Part shown: piece by piece, positions 1 through 8,067 of the stretch
Position numbering within the stretch: the stretch's first letter is position 1
Layout: every line of letters starts with the position of its first letter
Source of the DNA: Tropicimonas sp. IMCC6043
GTDB taxonomy: Bacteria > Pseudomonadota > Alphaproteobacteria > Rhodobacterales > Rhodobacteraceae
Direction of reading: 5' to 3'
Length of the DNA: 50,020 bases
Assembly: GCF_004146235.1 (NCBI RefSeq)
Contig: NZ_SELO01000027.1
Location: 1 to 50,020, forward strand
Notes under the pieces: model-generated
What the model was told of the DNA's origin: nothing
Seen by the model: the letters and a program-made list of their open reading frames with translations, nothing else
The model's database searches: none
Translations under genes and position numbers: made by a program

Positions 1-113
1 GTCGCCCCCTCCACCCGAAGCATCTCCGGATGCGCCAGAACCATCCCCTCGATCATCTCCGGAATGATCGCCTCGGGCGCGTTCATCAGCTTCTTCGTGT
101 GCGTCTCGCTCAT
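1..113 (-). CDS. DhaK-type dihydroxyacetone/tetrulose kinase, N-terminal fragment (cut by window edge)
   Basis: Only the first 37 codons are present, starting at the ATG on the complement of 111-113 and running off the left edge. The N-terminus (MSETHTKKLMNAPEAIIPEM, then IEGMVLAHPEML) matches the start of the DhaK family, where a KKLIN.P..VV.EMLEGLV..HP pattern is typical. DhaK-family kinases phosphorylate dihydroxyacetone or erythrulose, using a covalently bound substrate in the DhaK domain and ATP bound by a DhaL domain. The gene lies 22 bases downstream of the TIM-barrel gene on the same strand, so both are probably one transcript. Its presence beside a transketolase pair suggests that dihydroxyacetone or a tetrulose is released and must be phosphorylated. 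Whether it is a fused DhaKL or a separate DhaK cannot be seen here. Confidence 0.7.
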   Translation of the reverse strand, partial: MSETHTKKLMNAPEAIIPEMIEGMVLAHPEMLRVEGA

Positions 114-135
114 GCCGTCTTCCTCCCTGCGCGTA

Positions 136-951
136 TCAGCGGCCTTCGATGAATCTGCGGGCCGCGGCCACTGTCTGGTCGAGCCAGGGCTGCTCCTGCG
201 CCATCGCCTCCTCGAGCGAATTGCCGAGCGGCAGCCAATGTTCGACGAGGACGCTCATGTCCTTGTCGCAATGGGCGAGCTGGTCGAGGATCCACGGGAT
301 GTCGGCCCGTCCGGTGCCGAGCGGCACGCCACGAATGCGGAAACCGACGCCATAGGGATCGGGCTCGATCACGTAGTCCTTGAGATGCAGGTTGATCGTA
401 TAGGGCGCGAGCATTGCGATGGTCTCTTCCGGCCATTCCTTGGCACAGATCGAGTTCGCCACGTCGAGGCAGATGCCGAGCGCCGGATCGTCCACCGCCT
501 TCAGCAACTCCACCATGCGCGGCGAGGGGTAGTTGAAGTGGTTCTCGATGGCGATCCGGATTCCCGCTTCCTTCGCATCCTCAACCAGCGGGCGAAGCTG
601 CTCGGCGAGCTCCGGCACCGGGATCTGCGCGTCGGCGGCATCGAGCGCGACACGCAGGATCTTCGAGGAGATGACCTTGCAGATCTCGATATAGCGCGAC
701 ACCTGCTCGGCGTTGAAGCACTGGGTGCCGACCTCGAGCGTGATGCCCTTTTCGCGGGCCATCGCCGCGAGCCGCTCCAGATCTTCGGGCGAGAGCGCTT
801 CGAGCGGCATGTTGTCGGCATACTGGATCAGGTCCAGCCCCATTTTTTCGGCGGCTTCCAGCACGTCGAACGGGGTCATCGGGTGCGCGGGCACCTGATC
901 CTTGATCCCGATGTTCCAGCGATAGGCATAACTCCCAAGGCCAAGGCGCAT
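136..951 (-). CDS. Sugar phosphate isomerase/epimerase-family TIM-barrel protein (AP endonuclease 2-like)
   Basis: 271 residues, the usual size for the xylose-isomerase-like TIM-barrel family. The chosen ATG gives MRLGLGSYAYRWNIG and is preceded on its strand by GGAGGAGAAAATC, a good ribosome binding site; an upstream extension would be out of family. Visible family features are a central EVGTQ strand, an AIENH strand, LCLDVANS, NLHLKDY and a late VEHW strand; these acidic and His residues are the usual divalent-metal ligands. Members isomerise, epimerise or decarboxylate small sugars and sugar acids. Together with the DhaK-like kinase it could be an apiose-type isomerase or a 3-oxo-isoapionate-type decarboxylase yielding erythrulose. 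Both are inferences from neighbours; the fold is secure, the substrate is not. Confidence 0.8.
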   Translation of the reverse strand: MRLGLGSYAYRWNIGIKDQVPAHPMTPFDVLEAAEKMGLDLIQYADNMPLEALSPEDLERLAAMAREKGITLEVGTQCFNAEQVSRYIEICKVISSKILRVALDAADAQIPVPELAEQLRPLVEDAKEAGIRIAIENHFNYPSPRMVELLKAVDDPALGICLDVANSICAKEWPEETIAMLAPYTINLHLKDYVIEPDPYGVGFRIRGVPLGTGRADIPWILDQLAHCDKDMSVLVEHWLPLGNSLEEAMAQEQPWLDQTVAAARRFIEGR

Positions 952-991
952 GATTTTCTCCTCCGTCCATTCCGCGGGGCGCCGCAGATGA

Positions 992-1009
992 GTATACAAC
1001 AGCGTATAC
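992..1009. promoter_or_regulatory. Candidate operator: two GTATAC half-sites 12 bp apart
   Basis: In the 230-bp divergent region between the TIM-barrel gene and the transketolase gene, the 6-bp palindrome GTATAC occurs at 992-997 and again at 1004-1009, just upstream of an AT-rich TTATAT stretch. The spacing is about one helical turn. GntR-type regulators often bind TTGTATACAA-like sites, and the left copy reads GTTGTATACTC on the minus strand. Binding by any protein is inference. Confidence 0.35.
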
Positions 1010-1181
1010 GTTATATCGTCATCGGCGCCATGCAAGCCGGTTCGTCTTCTGGAACAAAAGGGTCGCACTTGAATATGTAGCTCTCCTAAACAACTTTGTA
1101 ATTCTCGTTTGTTTCGGCGCCGCGCCGGAAACGGCATGATCGTCTCCACCGGATGCAAAGACGCATCCGAAGGGAGGAGCA

Positions 1182-2036
1182 ATGGCGATCGAAGCTTTGG
1201 CCGACAGGCGGTCGAATGTCTCATTGGCGCGCCGCGCCTACAATATCCGCCGCAAGGCCATCCAGATGGGCGAGGTTCAGGGGCAGGGCTATGTCGGCCA
1301 GGCGCTCGGCGTCGCGGATGTTCTGGCCGTGTCATTCTTTCACGCGGTCGAATACCGCGCGGAAGAGCCCGAGTGGGAAGGGCGCGATCGGTATCAGCTT
1401 TCCATCGGTCACTATGCCATCGCCTTCTACGCGGCGTTGATGGAGGCCGGAATTCTCCCCGAAGAGGAGTTGGGCACCTACGGAATGGACGACTCGCGGA
1501 TGCCGATGTCCGGCATGGCGAGCTACACTCCCGGCATGGAGATGAGCGGCGGCTCGCTCGGTCTCGGCCTCTCGGTCGCCGTCGGTCGCGCCCTCGGGCT
1601 CAAGCGCAAGGGCAACCCGGCGCTGGTCTTCAACCTGATGTCGGATGGCGAACTCGGCGAGGGGTCGACCTGGGAGGCGACAATGGGCGCCGCGCATCAC
1701 AAGCTCGACAACCTCATCTGCATCGTCGACTTCAACAACCAGCAGGCCGATGGCGCCTCCACCGGCATGCTCTCCGCCGAACCGATCGACGCGAAGTTCG
1801 CCGCCTTCGGTTGGTTCACGCAGAGGGTGAACGGCAACGACATCCCGGCCCTCGTGAAGGCCTTCGACGCCGCCCGCGCCCATGACGGGCCGGAGCCGCG
1901 CGTGATCGTCTGCGACACGCGGATGTGCAATGGCGTGCCGTTCCTCGAGGAACGCGAGATCACCCATTTCGTGCGGGTCGAGCCCGACGAATGGCAGAAG
2001 GCCCTGGCCGTGCTTGACGAGGAGGCTCCGGAATGA
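1182..2036 (+). CDS. Transketolase-like protein, N-terminal (thiamine diphosphate-binding) subunit
   Basis: 284 residues, about the length of the N-terminal half of a transketolase, as in split two-subunit enzymes. The ThDP/Mg motif is seen as SDGELGEGS followed about 25 residues later by DFNN, equivalent to the GDG...NN motif. The conserved Gly-rich segment before it (MEMSGGSLGLGLSVAVG) is also present. The start has a strong GGGAGGAGCA ribosome binding site. The stop overlaps the start of the next gene by ATGA, so the two subunits are translationally coupled. Split transketolases transfer a two-carbon ketol unit. Known catabolic examples include apulose-4-phosphate transketolase AptA/AptB, which releases dihydroxyacetone and xylulose 5-phosphate, and this would explain the nearby DhaK-type kinase. 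That substrate assignment is inference. Confidence 0.85.
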   Translation: MAIEALADRRSNVSLARRAYNIRRKAIQMGEVQGQGYVGQALGVADVLAVSFFHAVEYRAEEPEWEGRDRYQLSIGHYAIAFYAALMEAGILPEEELGTYGMDDSRMPMSGMASYTPGMEMSGGSLGLGLSVAVGRALGLKRKGNPALVFNLMSDGELGEGSTWEATMGAAHHKLDNLICIVDFNNQQADGASTGMLSAEPIDAKFAAFGWFTQRVNGNDIPALVKAFDAARAHDGPEPRVIVCDTRMCNGVPFLEEREITHFVRVEPDEWQKALAVLDEEAPE

Positions 2037-3061
2037 GTGCCGCAACCCGCGCCCGCAAATACGAGGCTCGCAGTGTGCCGCAGGGCCAAAAAGCGACCTC
2101 CGCGATGATCGCCTCGCTCGAGGCGGAAGGCTACGAGACCGTCGCCGCACCGTTCGGACACGCGCTGAACGCCGCGGCCGCGAAGGACGAGCGCATCGTC
2201 GGCCTCTCCGCGGACCTGTCGAAATACACCGACCTGCACATCTTCGCCAAGGCCAACCCGGACCGCTTCTACCAGATCGGCATGGCCGAACAGCTGCTCA
2301 TGGGAACCGCGGCAGGGCTGGCGCATGAAGGCTTCATCCCCTTCGCCACGACCTATGCCGTCTTCGCCTCGCGCCGGGCCTATGATTTCGTCAGCCAGAC
2401 GATCGCCGAGGAAGGCCTCCCGGTGAAGATCTGCTGCGCCCTGCCCGGCCTGACCTCGGGCTACGGACCGAGCCACCAGGCGACCGAGGACATCGCGATC
2501 TTCCGCGGCCTGCCCGACATTGCCATCGTCGATCCCTGCGATGCGACGGACGTGGCGCAGATGGTCCCCGAACTGGTGGCCTGGAACGGGCCTGCCTATG
2601 CCCGGCTGCTGCGCGGCAATGTGGCCAGCGTGCTCACGAAGCACAAGCCGGACTACCGGTTCAAGCTCGGCAAGGCGCAGATGATCCGAGAGGGCAAGGA
2701 CGTCCTCGTGATCTCGACCGGCATCATGACGATGCGCGCACTCGATGCGGCCGAGGATCTCGCGAAGGACGGCATCGACGTCGCCGTCCTGCACTGTCCG
2801 ACGATCAAGCCGCTCGACGCCGGAACCATCCTCGCCGAGGCCGGCAAGGGACGGCTCTGCGTCGTGGCCGAGAACCACACCAAGCTCGGCGGTCTGGGCG
2901 AGGCGGTTGCCACGACGCTGCTGACGGCGGGCGTGGCGCCGGTCTTCCGCCAGATCGGCCTGCCGGATGAATTCCTCGAAGCCGGCGCCCTGCCGACGCT
3001 GCACGACATGTATGGCATCAGCCGCCGCGCGGTGGCCGACCAGATCAAGGGCTGGCTCTGA
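2033..3061 (+). CDS. Transketolase-like protein, C-terminal (pyrimidine-binding plus swivel domain) subunit
   Basis: 342 residues. An N-terminal pyrimidine-binding domain shows YQIGMAEQLLMGTAAGLAHEG, in which the Glu of GMAEQ corresponds to the catalytic glutamate that activates ThDP. It continues with TTYAVFASRRAYDFVSQTIA and TSGYGPSHQATEDIAI, where the GPSHQ..ED motif is typical of transketolase/DXS C-terminal halves. The last third (DVLVISTGIMT through VVAENHTKLGGLGEAVA) is the transketolase C-terminal domain. The start overlaps the preceding stop by four bases, so it almost certainly forms one heteromeric enzyme with the N-terminal subunit. Confidence 0.87.
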   Translation: MSAATRARKYEARSVPQGQKATSAMIASLEAEGYETVAAPFGHALNAAAAKDERIVGLSADLSKYTDLHIFAKANPDRFYQIGMAEQLLMGTAAGLAHEGFIPFATTYAVFASRRAYDFVSQTIAEEGLPVKICCALPGLTSGYGPSHQATEDIAIFRGLPDIAIVDPCDATDVAQMVPELVAWNGPAYARLLRGNVASVLTKHKPDYRFKLGKAQMIREGKDVLVISTGIMTMRALDAAEDLAKDGIDVAVLHCPTIKPLDAGTILAEAGKGRLCVVAENHTKLGGLGEAVATTLLTAGVAPVFRQIGLPDEFLEAGALPTLHDMYGISRRAVADQIKGWL

Positions 3062-3087
3062 GAGCCCAGCAAGAACGGAGAAGATAG

Positions 3088-3840
3088 ATGGGACTACTTG
3101 AAGGCAAGTTTGCCGTCATCACCGGCGCCGCCTCGCCACGCGGCCTCGGCAAGGCCACCGCGAAACTGTTCGCAGAGCATGGCGCGACCGTTGCCATTCT
3201 CGACCTCGATGAGGCACAGGCGGAAGCCGCCGCGGCCGATCTCGGCCCGCAGCATGTCGGGATGGCCTGCAATGTTGTCGACAAGGCACAGACGCAGCAG
3301 GTCATGGACGCGCTGATCGCCAAATGGGGCCAGATCGACATTCTCGTGAACAATGCCGGCATCACCCAGCCGCTGAAGTTCATGGAAATCGAGCCCGAGA
3401 ACTACGACGCGGTGACCGATGTCAGCCTGCGCGGCACGCTCTATTGCACGCAGGCGGTGGTGCCGCATATGCGCTCCCGCAAGTCCGGCTCGATCGTCAA
3501 CATGTCGTCGGTCTCCGCGCAGCGCGGCGGCGGCATCTTTGGCGGTCCGCACTATTCCGCGGCCAAGGCCGGCGTGCTCGGCCTGACCAAGGCCAGCGCC
3601 CGCGAACTTGCCCCGGACAATGTACGCGTCAACGCGATCTGCCCGGGCTTCATCGCCACCGACATTACCCAGGGAAAGCTGACGCCGGAGATGAAGGCGC
3701 AGGTTCTCGCAGGAATCCCGATGGGCCGCGCCGGCGAGGCGTCGGACGTCGCAGGCTGCGCGCTGTTCCTCGCCTCAGACCTCTCTGCCTATTGCACCGG
3801 CACCGAGGTCGACGTGAACGGCGGCTCGCTCATTCACTGA
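3088..3840 (+). CDS. Short-chain dehydrogenase/reductase (SDR)
   Basis: 250 residues, the classical SDR length. It has a cofactor-binding TGAASPRGLG near residue 12, LVNNAG near 90, a catalytic Ser in the VNMSSVSAQ strand, YSAAK (catalytic Tyr and Lys) near 155, and a C-terminal NGGSLIH. An Asp after the second strand (ILDLDE) favours NAD(H) over NADP(H). The start has a GGAGAAGATAG ribosome binding site 27 bases after the transketolase stop. It is probably the oxidoreductase step for the sugar or sugar acid imported by the downstream TRAP transporter; substrate unknown. Confidence 0.87.
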   Translation: MGLLEGKFAVITGAASPRGLGKATAKLFAEHGATVAILDLDEAQAEAAAADLGPQHVGMACNVVDKAQTQQVMDALIAKWGQIDILVNNAGITQPLKFMEIEPENYDAVTDVSLRGTLYCTQAVVPHMRSRKSGSIVNMSSVSAQRGGGIFGGPHYSAAKAGVLGLTKASARELAPDNVRVNAICPGFIATDITQGKLTPEMKAQVLAGIPMGRAGEASDVAGCALFLASDLSAYCTGTEVDVNGGSLIH

Positions 3841-3850
3841 ACGACAGCGC

Positions 3851-3880
3851 CGCCGCGCGTCCGGAGGAGGATGCGCGGCG
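3851..3880 (+). promoter_or_regulatory. Intercistronic hairpin before the TRAP binding-protein gene
   Basis: CGCCGCGCGTCC at 3851-3862 pairs with GGATGCGCGGCG at 3869-3880 (one G-U pair, 6-base loop). No T-run follows, so it is not a classical terminator. It lies between the SDR gene and the solute-binding-protein gene, a usual position for hairpins that stabilise or separately process the mRNA of a highly expressed binding protein. Confidence 0.5.
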
Positions 3881-3942
3881 GACCGGAAGACCCCGCGGCG
3901 GACAGGCCGCGGTCCACACATACATCCAGAGGAGGAAACTCA

Positions 3943-4911
3943 ATGCAGAGAACGCTTATCACGGCCCTGATGGGCGCCACGATGCTGGCAGGCGCGGCGC
4001 AAGCCGACGAAGTCATCTTCGCCCATGGCTCCAACCCCGGAAACCCGCGCTACGTCGCGGCCGAGAAATGGGCCGAGCTCTTCACCGCCTGCACCGGCGG
4101 CGCGCACACCGTCAACGTCGCACCTTCGGCGACGCTCGGCGACGATGCCGAGATGCTGACCTCGGCCTCTGCCGGCGTGATCCAGATCACCGCCAACAGC
4201 CAGGGCGCGATGTCCCAGATCGTGCCGGAAATCGGGCTGCTCGGCCTGCCCTTCCTGTTCAATGACCTGCCAACGGCCTGGGCCGTGCTCGACGGCGAGG
4301 TCGGCGAGACGCTCGACGCCCGCGCCAACAATGCCGGGCTCAAGATCATCGGCTTCTGGGACAACGGCATCCGGAACATCACCCATCTGACCAAGAACGT
4401 GCCCAGCCCGGCGGATCTCGACGGCATGAAGATCCGCACGCCCCCGGATCAGATGACCGTCGACATCTTCGAGGCGCTCGGCGCCGCGCCGGCTCCGCTC
4501 GCCTGGTCCGAACTGCCGACCGCGCTGGAATCGGGCGTGTTCGACGGGCAGGAGAACCCGCTCGTGAACATCTACTCGGCCAAGCTGCACGAGATCACGC
4601 CCTTCGTCACCATGACCGGCCACAAATACGAGACGACCCCGGTCGTCGCGGGACTCGGCTGGTGGTCGGGCCTCGACGAGGCCACGCAGGCCTGCGTGCT
4701 CGAAGCCACCGCGGAAGCCGGCCAGATGCAACGCCAGATGGTTGCGGATTCCGACGCCGAGCTGAAGCCGAAGATGGAAGCCGAAGGCGCCACCTTCGCC
4801 GATGCCGACAAGGCCGCCTATCAGGAAGCGACGCAATCGGTCTACGACAAGTATGCCGAGACCTATCCTGAGCTGGTCGCCGCGCTCCGCAAGGCCGCGG
4901 GTCTCGAATGA
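3943..4911 (+). CDS. dctP: TRAP transporter solute-binding protein, DctP family
   Basis: 322 residues with a signal peptide (MQRTLITALMGATMLAGAAQA, cleavage expected after AQA). The mature protein begins with the DctP-like HGSNPGNPRYVAAEKWAELF. The family signature GMKIRTPPDQMTVDIFEALG is followed by LPTALESGVFDGQENPL. The Arg in KIRTP is the residue that normally forms a salt bridge with the ligand carboxylate, so a sugar acid or other carboxylate is more likely than a neutral sugar (family knowledge applied here as inference). The ATG at 3943 has the ribosome binding site AGAGGAGGAAACTCA; longer upstream reading would destroy the signal peptide. It is followed by the two permease genes, with an ATGA overlap to the first. 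Confidence 0.92.
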   Translation: MQRTLITALMGATMLAGAAQADEVIFAHGSNPGNPRYVAAEKWAELFTACTGGAHTVNVAPSATLGDDAEMLTSASAGVIQITANSQGAMSQIVPEIGLLGLPFLFNDLPTAWAVLDGEVGETLDARANNAGLKIIGFWDNGIRNITHLTKNVPSPADLDGMKIRTPPDQMTVDIFEALGAAPAPLAWSELPTALESGVFDGQENPLVNIYSAKLHEITPFVTMTGHKYETTPVVAGLGWWSGLDEATQACVLEATAEAGQMQRQMVADSDAELKPKMEAEGATFADADKAAYQEATQSVYDKYAETYPELVAALRKAAGLE

Positions 4912-5480
4912 CCAGGGGCGACACACCGTCCCCGGAACGCGACGGGGAGGGGCGGCAACGCCCCTTCCTCGCCTGGGTGACCGGGATCTCGTCCCTCCTG
5001 GACTGGAGCGGCCGGATCATCGCCGCCATCTGCCTTGGCTTCATCTTCGTCACGCTGCTGACCAATGTCACGCTGCGCTACGCCTTCGGCTCCGGTATCG
5101 CCTGGGCTTACGAGATCCACGCCCTGCTGCTGCCCTGGCTCGTCGGCGGCGGGATCGTCATCGCCGCGGCGCGCGGCCGCAACATCGCGATCACGCTGAT
5201 GCCCGACCTGCTGTCGCAGAACGCCCGGCGCATCCTGTCCCTTGCGATCAACGTCGTGATCCTCGTCATCTCGGTCGAGGTGCTGAGATCCAGCACGCCG
5301 ATCCTCAACGCCTCGAAATTCCAGACGCTGTCGACGCTCGGCGTCAAGCAGTACTGGGGCTATCTCAGCCTGTTCTACGCCTTCGCCGGCATGGCGGTGA
5401 TCGCCGTGGTCGACATCATCCGCACCTTCGCGGGCGAGGACCTGCACGCCACCGACTACGAAACCACCAGCCTTAGCTAA
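4908..5480 (+). CDS. dctQ: TRAP transporter small permease, DctQ family
   Basis: 190 residues with four hydrophobic segments, starting around residues 40-60 (IIAAICLGFIFVTLLTNVTL) and including the DctQ-typical RYAFGSGIAWAYEIHALLLPWLVGGG, where a charged residue follows an aromatic one in the second helix. The start overlaps the dctP stop by ATGA. It forms the membrane complex with the large permease that follows. The hydrophilic first 30 residues are slightly longer than average for the family. Confidence 0.88.
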   Translation: MTRGDTPSPERDGEGRQRPFLAWVTGISSLLDWSGRIIAAICLGFIFVTLLTNVTLRYAFGSGIAWAYEIHALLLPWLVGGGIVIAAARGRNIAITLMPDLLSQNARRILSLAINVVILVISVEVLRSSTPILNASKFQTLSTLGVKQYWGYLSLFYAFAGMAVIAVVDIIRTFAGEDLHATDYETTSLS

Positions 5481-5493
5481 CGGAGGAACCGCA

Positions 5494-6750
5494 ATGACCG
5501 CCCCCCTGATCTGGGTCTTCTTCGGCCTGCTGGCCTTCTCCGTCCCGGTGGCGCATGCGATGCTCGGCGGCGTCGCCGCGGCGCTCATCGTCGACGGCAA
5601 GCCGCTCGCGGTCATCGTCCAGCGACTCTATACGCCGACGCAATCCTTCCCGATGCTCGCCATCCCCTTCTTCATCATGGCCGGCTCGCTGATGATGTCG
5701 GGCAAGTTCGGCGTCTATCTCGTCAACATCGCCCGCCTCCTGGTCGGCAACTTCCGAGGCGGTCTCGGCCAGGTGACGATCATCGGCTCGGTGATGTTCG
5801 GCGGCGTGTCGGGCTCGGCAGTGGCCGACGCCTCCGCGCTCGGCAACGCCCTGATCCCGGTGCAGAAGAAAGAGGGCTATCCCGGCGGGTTCTCCGCGGC
5901 GGTCAACTCCGCGGCCTCGACCGTCTCGGTGCTGATCCCGCCCTCGATCCCGCTCATCCTCTTCGGGCTCGTCTCGAACGTTTCCATCGTCGACCTATTC
6001 GTCGCAGGCATCCTGCCCGGCCTGATGCTCGGCGTCGGCATGTTCGTCGCCGTCGGCCTCGTGGCCCGCGCGATCAACCTGCCCCGCTCGCCCCTGCCCG
6101 GCGGCTTCAAGGCGTTCAAGTCCCAGGTCTTCATCGCCATCCCGGCCCTCCTGATGCCGGTCTTCGTCATCGGCACCCTGCGTTTCGGCATTGCCACGCC
6201 GACCGAGGTCTCAGTCATGGCCGTGGCCTATGCGCTCCTCGTCTCGGGCCTGCTCTACCGCGACCTGACGTGGAAGGGCATCTGGGATGCCTCCGTCGAG
6301 ACGGCGATGATGACGGGCGCGGTGATGTTCATCATCATGGCCTCCTCGACCATCCAGTGGGTGCTGACCGCAGAACGCGTGCCGCAGGACCTCGCCGTCT
6401 GGGTCGCCGCGACCTTCTCCGAGCCCTGGATGGTCATCATCGCGCTCAATGTCGTGATGCTCATCGTCGGTGCTTTCCTCGACCTGCCGGCCGCCGTTCT
6501 GCTGCTCGGCCCGCTCTTCGTGACCATTGCCCAGTCGATCGGGCTGGATCTCGTGCAGCTCGGGCTGATGATGGTGGTCAACCTAGCCATCGGCCTCTAC
6601 ACCCCCCCAGTGGGCACGACGCTCTTCATCTCGACAGCGATCGCGCGCTGCCGCATCGGCGACACGGTGCGGGCGCTGCTTCCCTTCTACGGAGTCGCGA
6701 TCATCGTGCTCCTGCTGATCTCCTACGTGCCGGCCCTCACCCTCTACTAG
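5494..6750 (+). CDS. dctM: TRAP transporter large permease, DctM family
   Basis: 418 residues, typical DctM length, hydrophobic throughout with 11-12 membrane segments. DctM hallmarks are visible: PFFIMAGSLMMSG, a GGVSGSAVADASALG re-entrant motif, NSAASTVSVLIPPSIPLILFG, and late NLAIGLYTPPVGTTLF. The start ATG has AACGGAGGAACCGCA in front, 13 bases after the dctQ stop. It completes a DctPQM system that uses an ion gradient for import. The gene ends 8 bases before the end of a convergent LysR gene. Confidence 0.92.
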   Translation: MTAPLIWVFFGLLAFSVPVAHAMLGGVAAALIVDGKPLAVIVQRLYTPTQSFPMLAIPFFIMAGSLMMSGKFGVYLVNIARLLVGNFRGGLGQVTIIGSVMFGGVSGSAVADASALGNALIPVQKKEGYPGGFSAAVNSAASTVSVLIPPSIPLILFGLVSNVSIVDLFVAGILPGLMLGVGMFVAVGLVARAINLPRSPLPGGFKAFKSQVFIAIPALLMPVFVIGTLRFGIATPTEVSVMAVAYALLVSGLLYRDLTWKGIWDASVETAMMTGAVMFIIMASSTIQWVLTAERVPQDLAVWVAATFSEPWMVIIALNVVMLIVGAFLDLPAAVLLLGPLFVTIAQSIGLDLVQLGLMMVVNLAIGLYTPPVGTTLFISTAIARCRIGDTVRALLPFYGVAIIVLLLISYVPALTLY

Positions 6751-6758
6751 GGAGAGGG

Positions 6759-7763
6759 TCAACCGGGCGGGCCGGACCCCGCCATGCCGTTCTCTCCCAC
6801 CGGCACCGGCCCGCCCACCCCGTCGAAGCGACATCCCGCCGCCTTTAGGAAGGTCCGGATCTCGGCCTCGTGCCGGGCGCCTTCCGCCACCACCCAGTCG
6901 GTGAAGAGCCGGACGATCCGCCGGTTCATGTGGCGCGGCGGGCAGACGATCCGGTAGCCCGGAAACTCGATCACCGCGAGGTCGGGCGAAAGCGGCACCA
7001 ACCGGCCCTCCGACAGTTCGCGCCAGGCAAGTGTCGCGCTCTCCAGAGCCACGCCGGCGCCATCCGCGGCAAGCTGGATCGCCATCGAGGAGCGGTCGAA
7101 ACGCAGCGAATAGACCGAGGGGACCTCGCTGACCCCGCGATGGGTGAGCCAGGCATCCCAGCGGACGAAGGTCTTGACGCTGTCGATCAGCCGCGCCTGC
7201 GCGATCTGGTCCATCGGATCGGTGGCGCGGTCCCGCAATTCCGCGAGATACCCCGGCGAGACCAGCGGCAGGACGAAATCTCGCATCACGACGGTCTCGT
7301 GCATGCCCGGTTCGGCGAAGTAGCTGTAGCGCAGGTCGAGATCGACCAGCTCGGTCTCGAAGTCGCTGAATTCCGGGGTCGCATCGACGCGGACGCTCCA
7401 GTCGTGGTGTTTCTCGAGGAAGGACTTGATCCGCGGACCCAGCCAGCGCACGCCGAAAGTCGGGCTTGCGCGCATGATGAACTGGCGCTGCTGGTGCTGG
7501 CGAACGATCGCCGAATGCACGTCCGCCACCATCCGGAAGGCCCGCGAGACCGAGTAGTAGAGCCGCTCGCCCTCCTCCGTCGGCACCAGCCGGCGGTTGT
7601 CGCGCCGGAACAGAAGCACGCCGAACTGCTGTTCCAGAAGCCGGATCTGCTGGCTCACCGCCGAGGTCGTTACCTGAAGCTCCGCAGCGGCCTTCGACAC
7701 CCGGCCAAGCCGCGCGACCGCCTCGAAATGGCGCATCGCGTTGAGGTTGATGTCCTTGAGCAT
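6759..7763 (-). CDS. LysR-family transcriptional regulator (GcvA-like)
   Basis: 334 residues from the chosen ATG (MLKDINLNAMRHFEAVARLG). The winged HTH is at residues 5-65, with SKAAAELQVTTSAVSQQIRLLEQQFG as the recognition region and LFRRDNRRLVPTEEG closing it. The rest is a periplasmic-binding-protein-like effector domain. An in-frame ATG 12 codons upstream would add residues outside the family's usual N-terminus; the chosen one has GGGGAGAGGCCC before it. The order of HTH and ligand domain and the general sequence resemble GcvA/AmpR-type regulators. It converges with the TRAP operon and may control that cluster, but its target is not shown by the sequence. Confidence 0.87.
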   Translation of the reverse strand: MLKDINLNAMRHFEAVARLGRVSKAAAELQVTTSAVSQQIRLLEQQFGVLLFRRDNRRLVPTEEGERLYYSVSRAFRMVADVHSAIVRQHQQRQFIMRASPTFGVRWLGPRIKSFLEKHHDWSVRVDATPEFSDFETELVDLDLRYSYFAEPGMHETVVMRDFVLPLVSPGYLAELRDRATDPMDQIAQARLIDSVKTFVRWDAWLTHRGVSEVPSVYSLRFDRSSMAIQLAADGAGVALESATLAWRELSEGRLVPLSPDLAVIEFPGYRIVCPPRHMNRRIVRLFTDWVVAEGARHEAEIRTFLKAAGCRFDGVGGPVPVGENGMAGSGPPG

Positions 7764-8010
7764 GGGCCTCTCCCCGGTTCCACCGCAAGCTTGGAGCATC
7801 TTTCAACAATTCGCGTGGCTCTGCCACCCGGAGGTCTGCGCCGGGACGCCGGCGCCGGATGCCGGCGCGCTCGACGAGCCGACCCTCATCGCAGACCCTC
7901 GCGACGTCTTCGAGGAGAGCCCCAGCTCCGGGGCACCGCTTGAGCTGACGGAAGATCCAAGATCCCGCACCGTCTTTCATCCAAGCCTGATGAGCCGAGC
8001 TTATGAGAAA
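7764..8010. other. Intergenic region between leuA and the LysR gene
   Basis: No convincing gene. It holds the promoter region of the LysR gene on the minus strand and a short inverted repeat (GCGCCGG at 7852-7858 with CCGGCGC at 7862-7868). A plus-strand open frame crosses it, but it lacks a ribosome binding site and family features. Confidence 0.5.
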
Positions 8011-8039
8011 AGGAGACCGCGCGCGTCGCGCGGTCTCCT
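8011..8039 (-). terminator. Rho-independent terminator of leuA
   Basis: A perfect 13-bp stem: AGGAGACCGCGCG at 8011-8023 and its complement at 8027-8039, with a 3-base gap at the apex. Read on the minus strand the stem is followed by TTTTCTC, giving the T-run expected for a terminator 30 bases after the leuA stop. Confidence 0.85.
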
Positions 8040-8067
8040 CTCATGAAAGGTAGTCTGGTGCTGGGCC

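Noticed and set aside
1182-3061. Reading the split transketolase as dihydroxyacetone synthase or a sulfoquinovose transketolase
   Set aside because: No methylotrophy or sulfosugar genes are near, and the sequence alone does not decide; only the transketolase class is claimed.
7741-8046. A 101-codon plus-strand frame between the LysR gene and leuA
   Set aside because: It begins inside the LysR gene and runs through the leuA terminator hairpin; no ribosome binding site or homology pattern.
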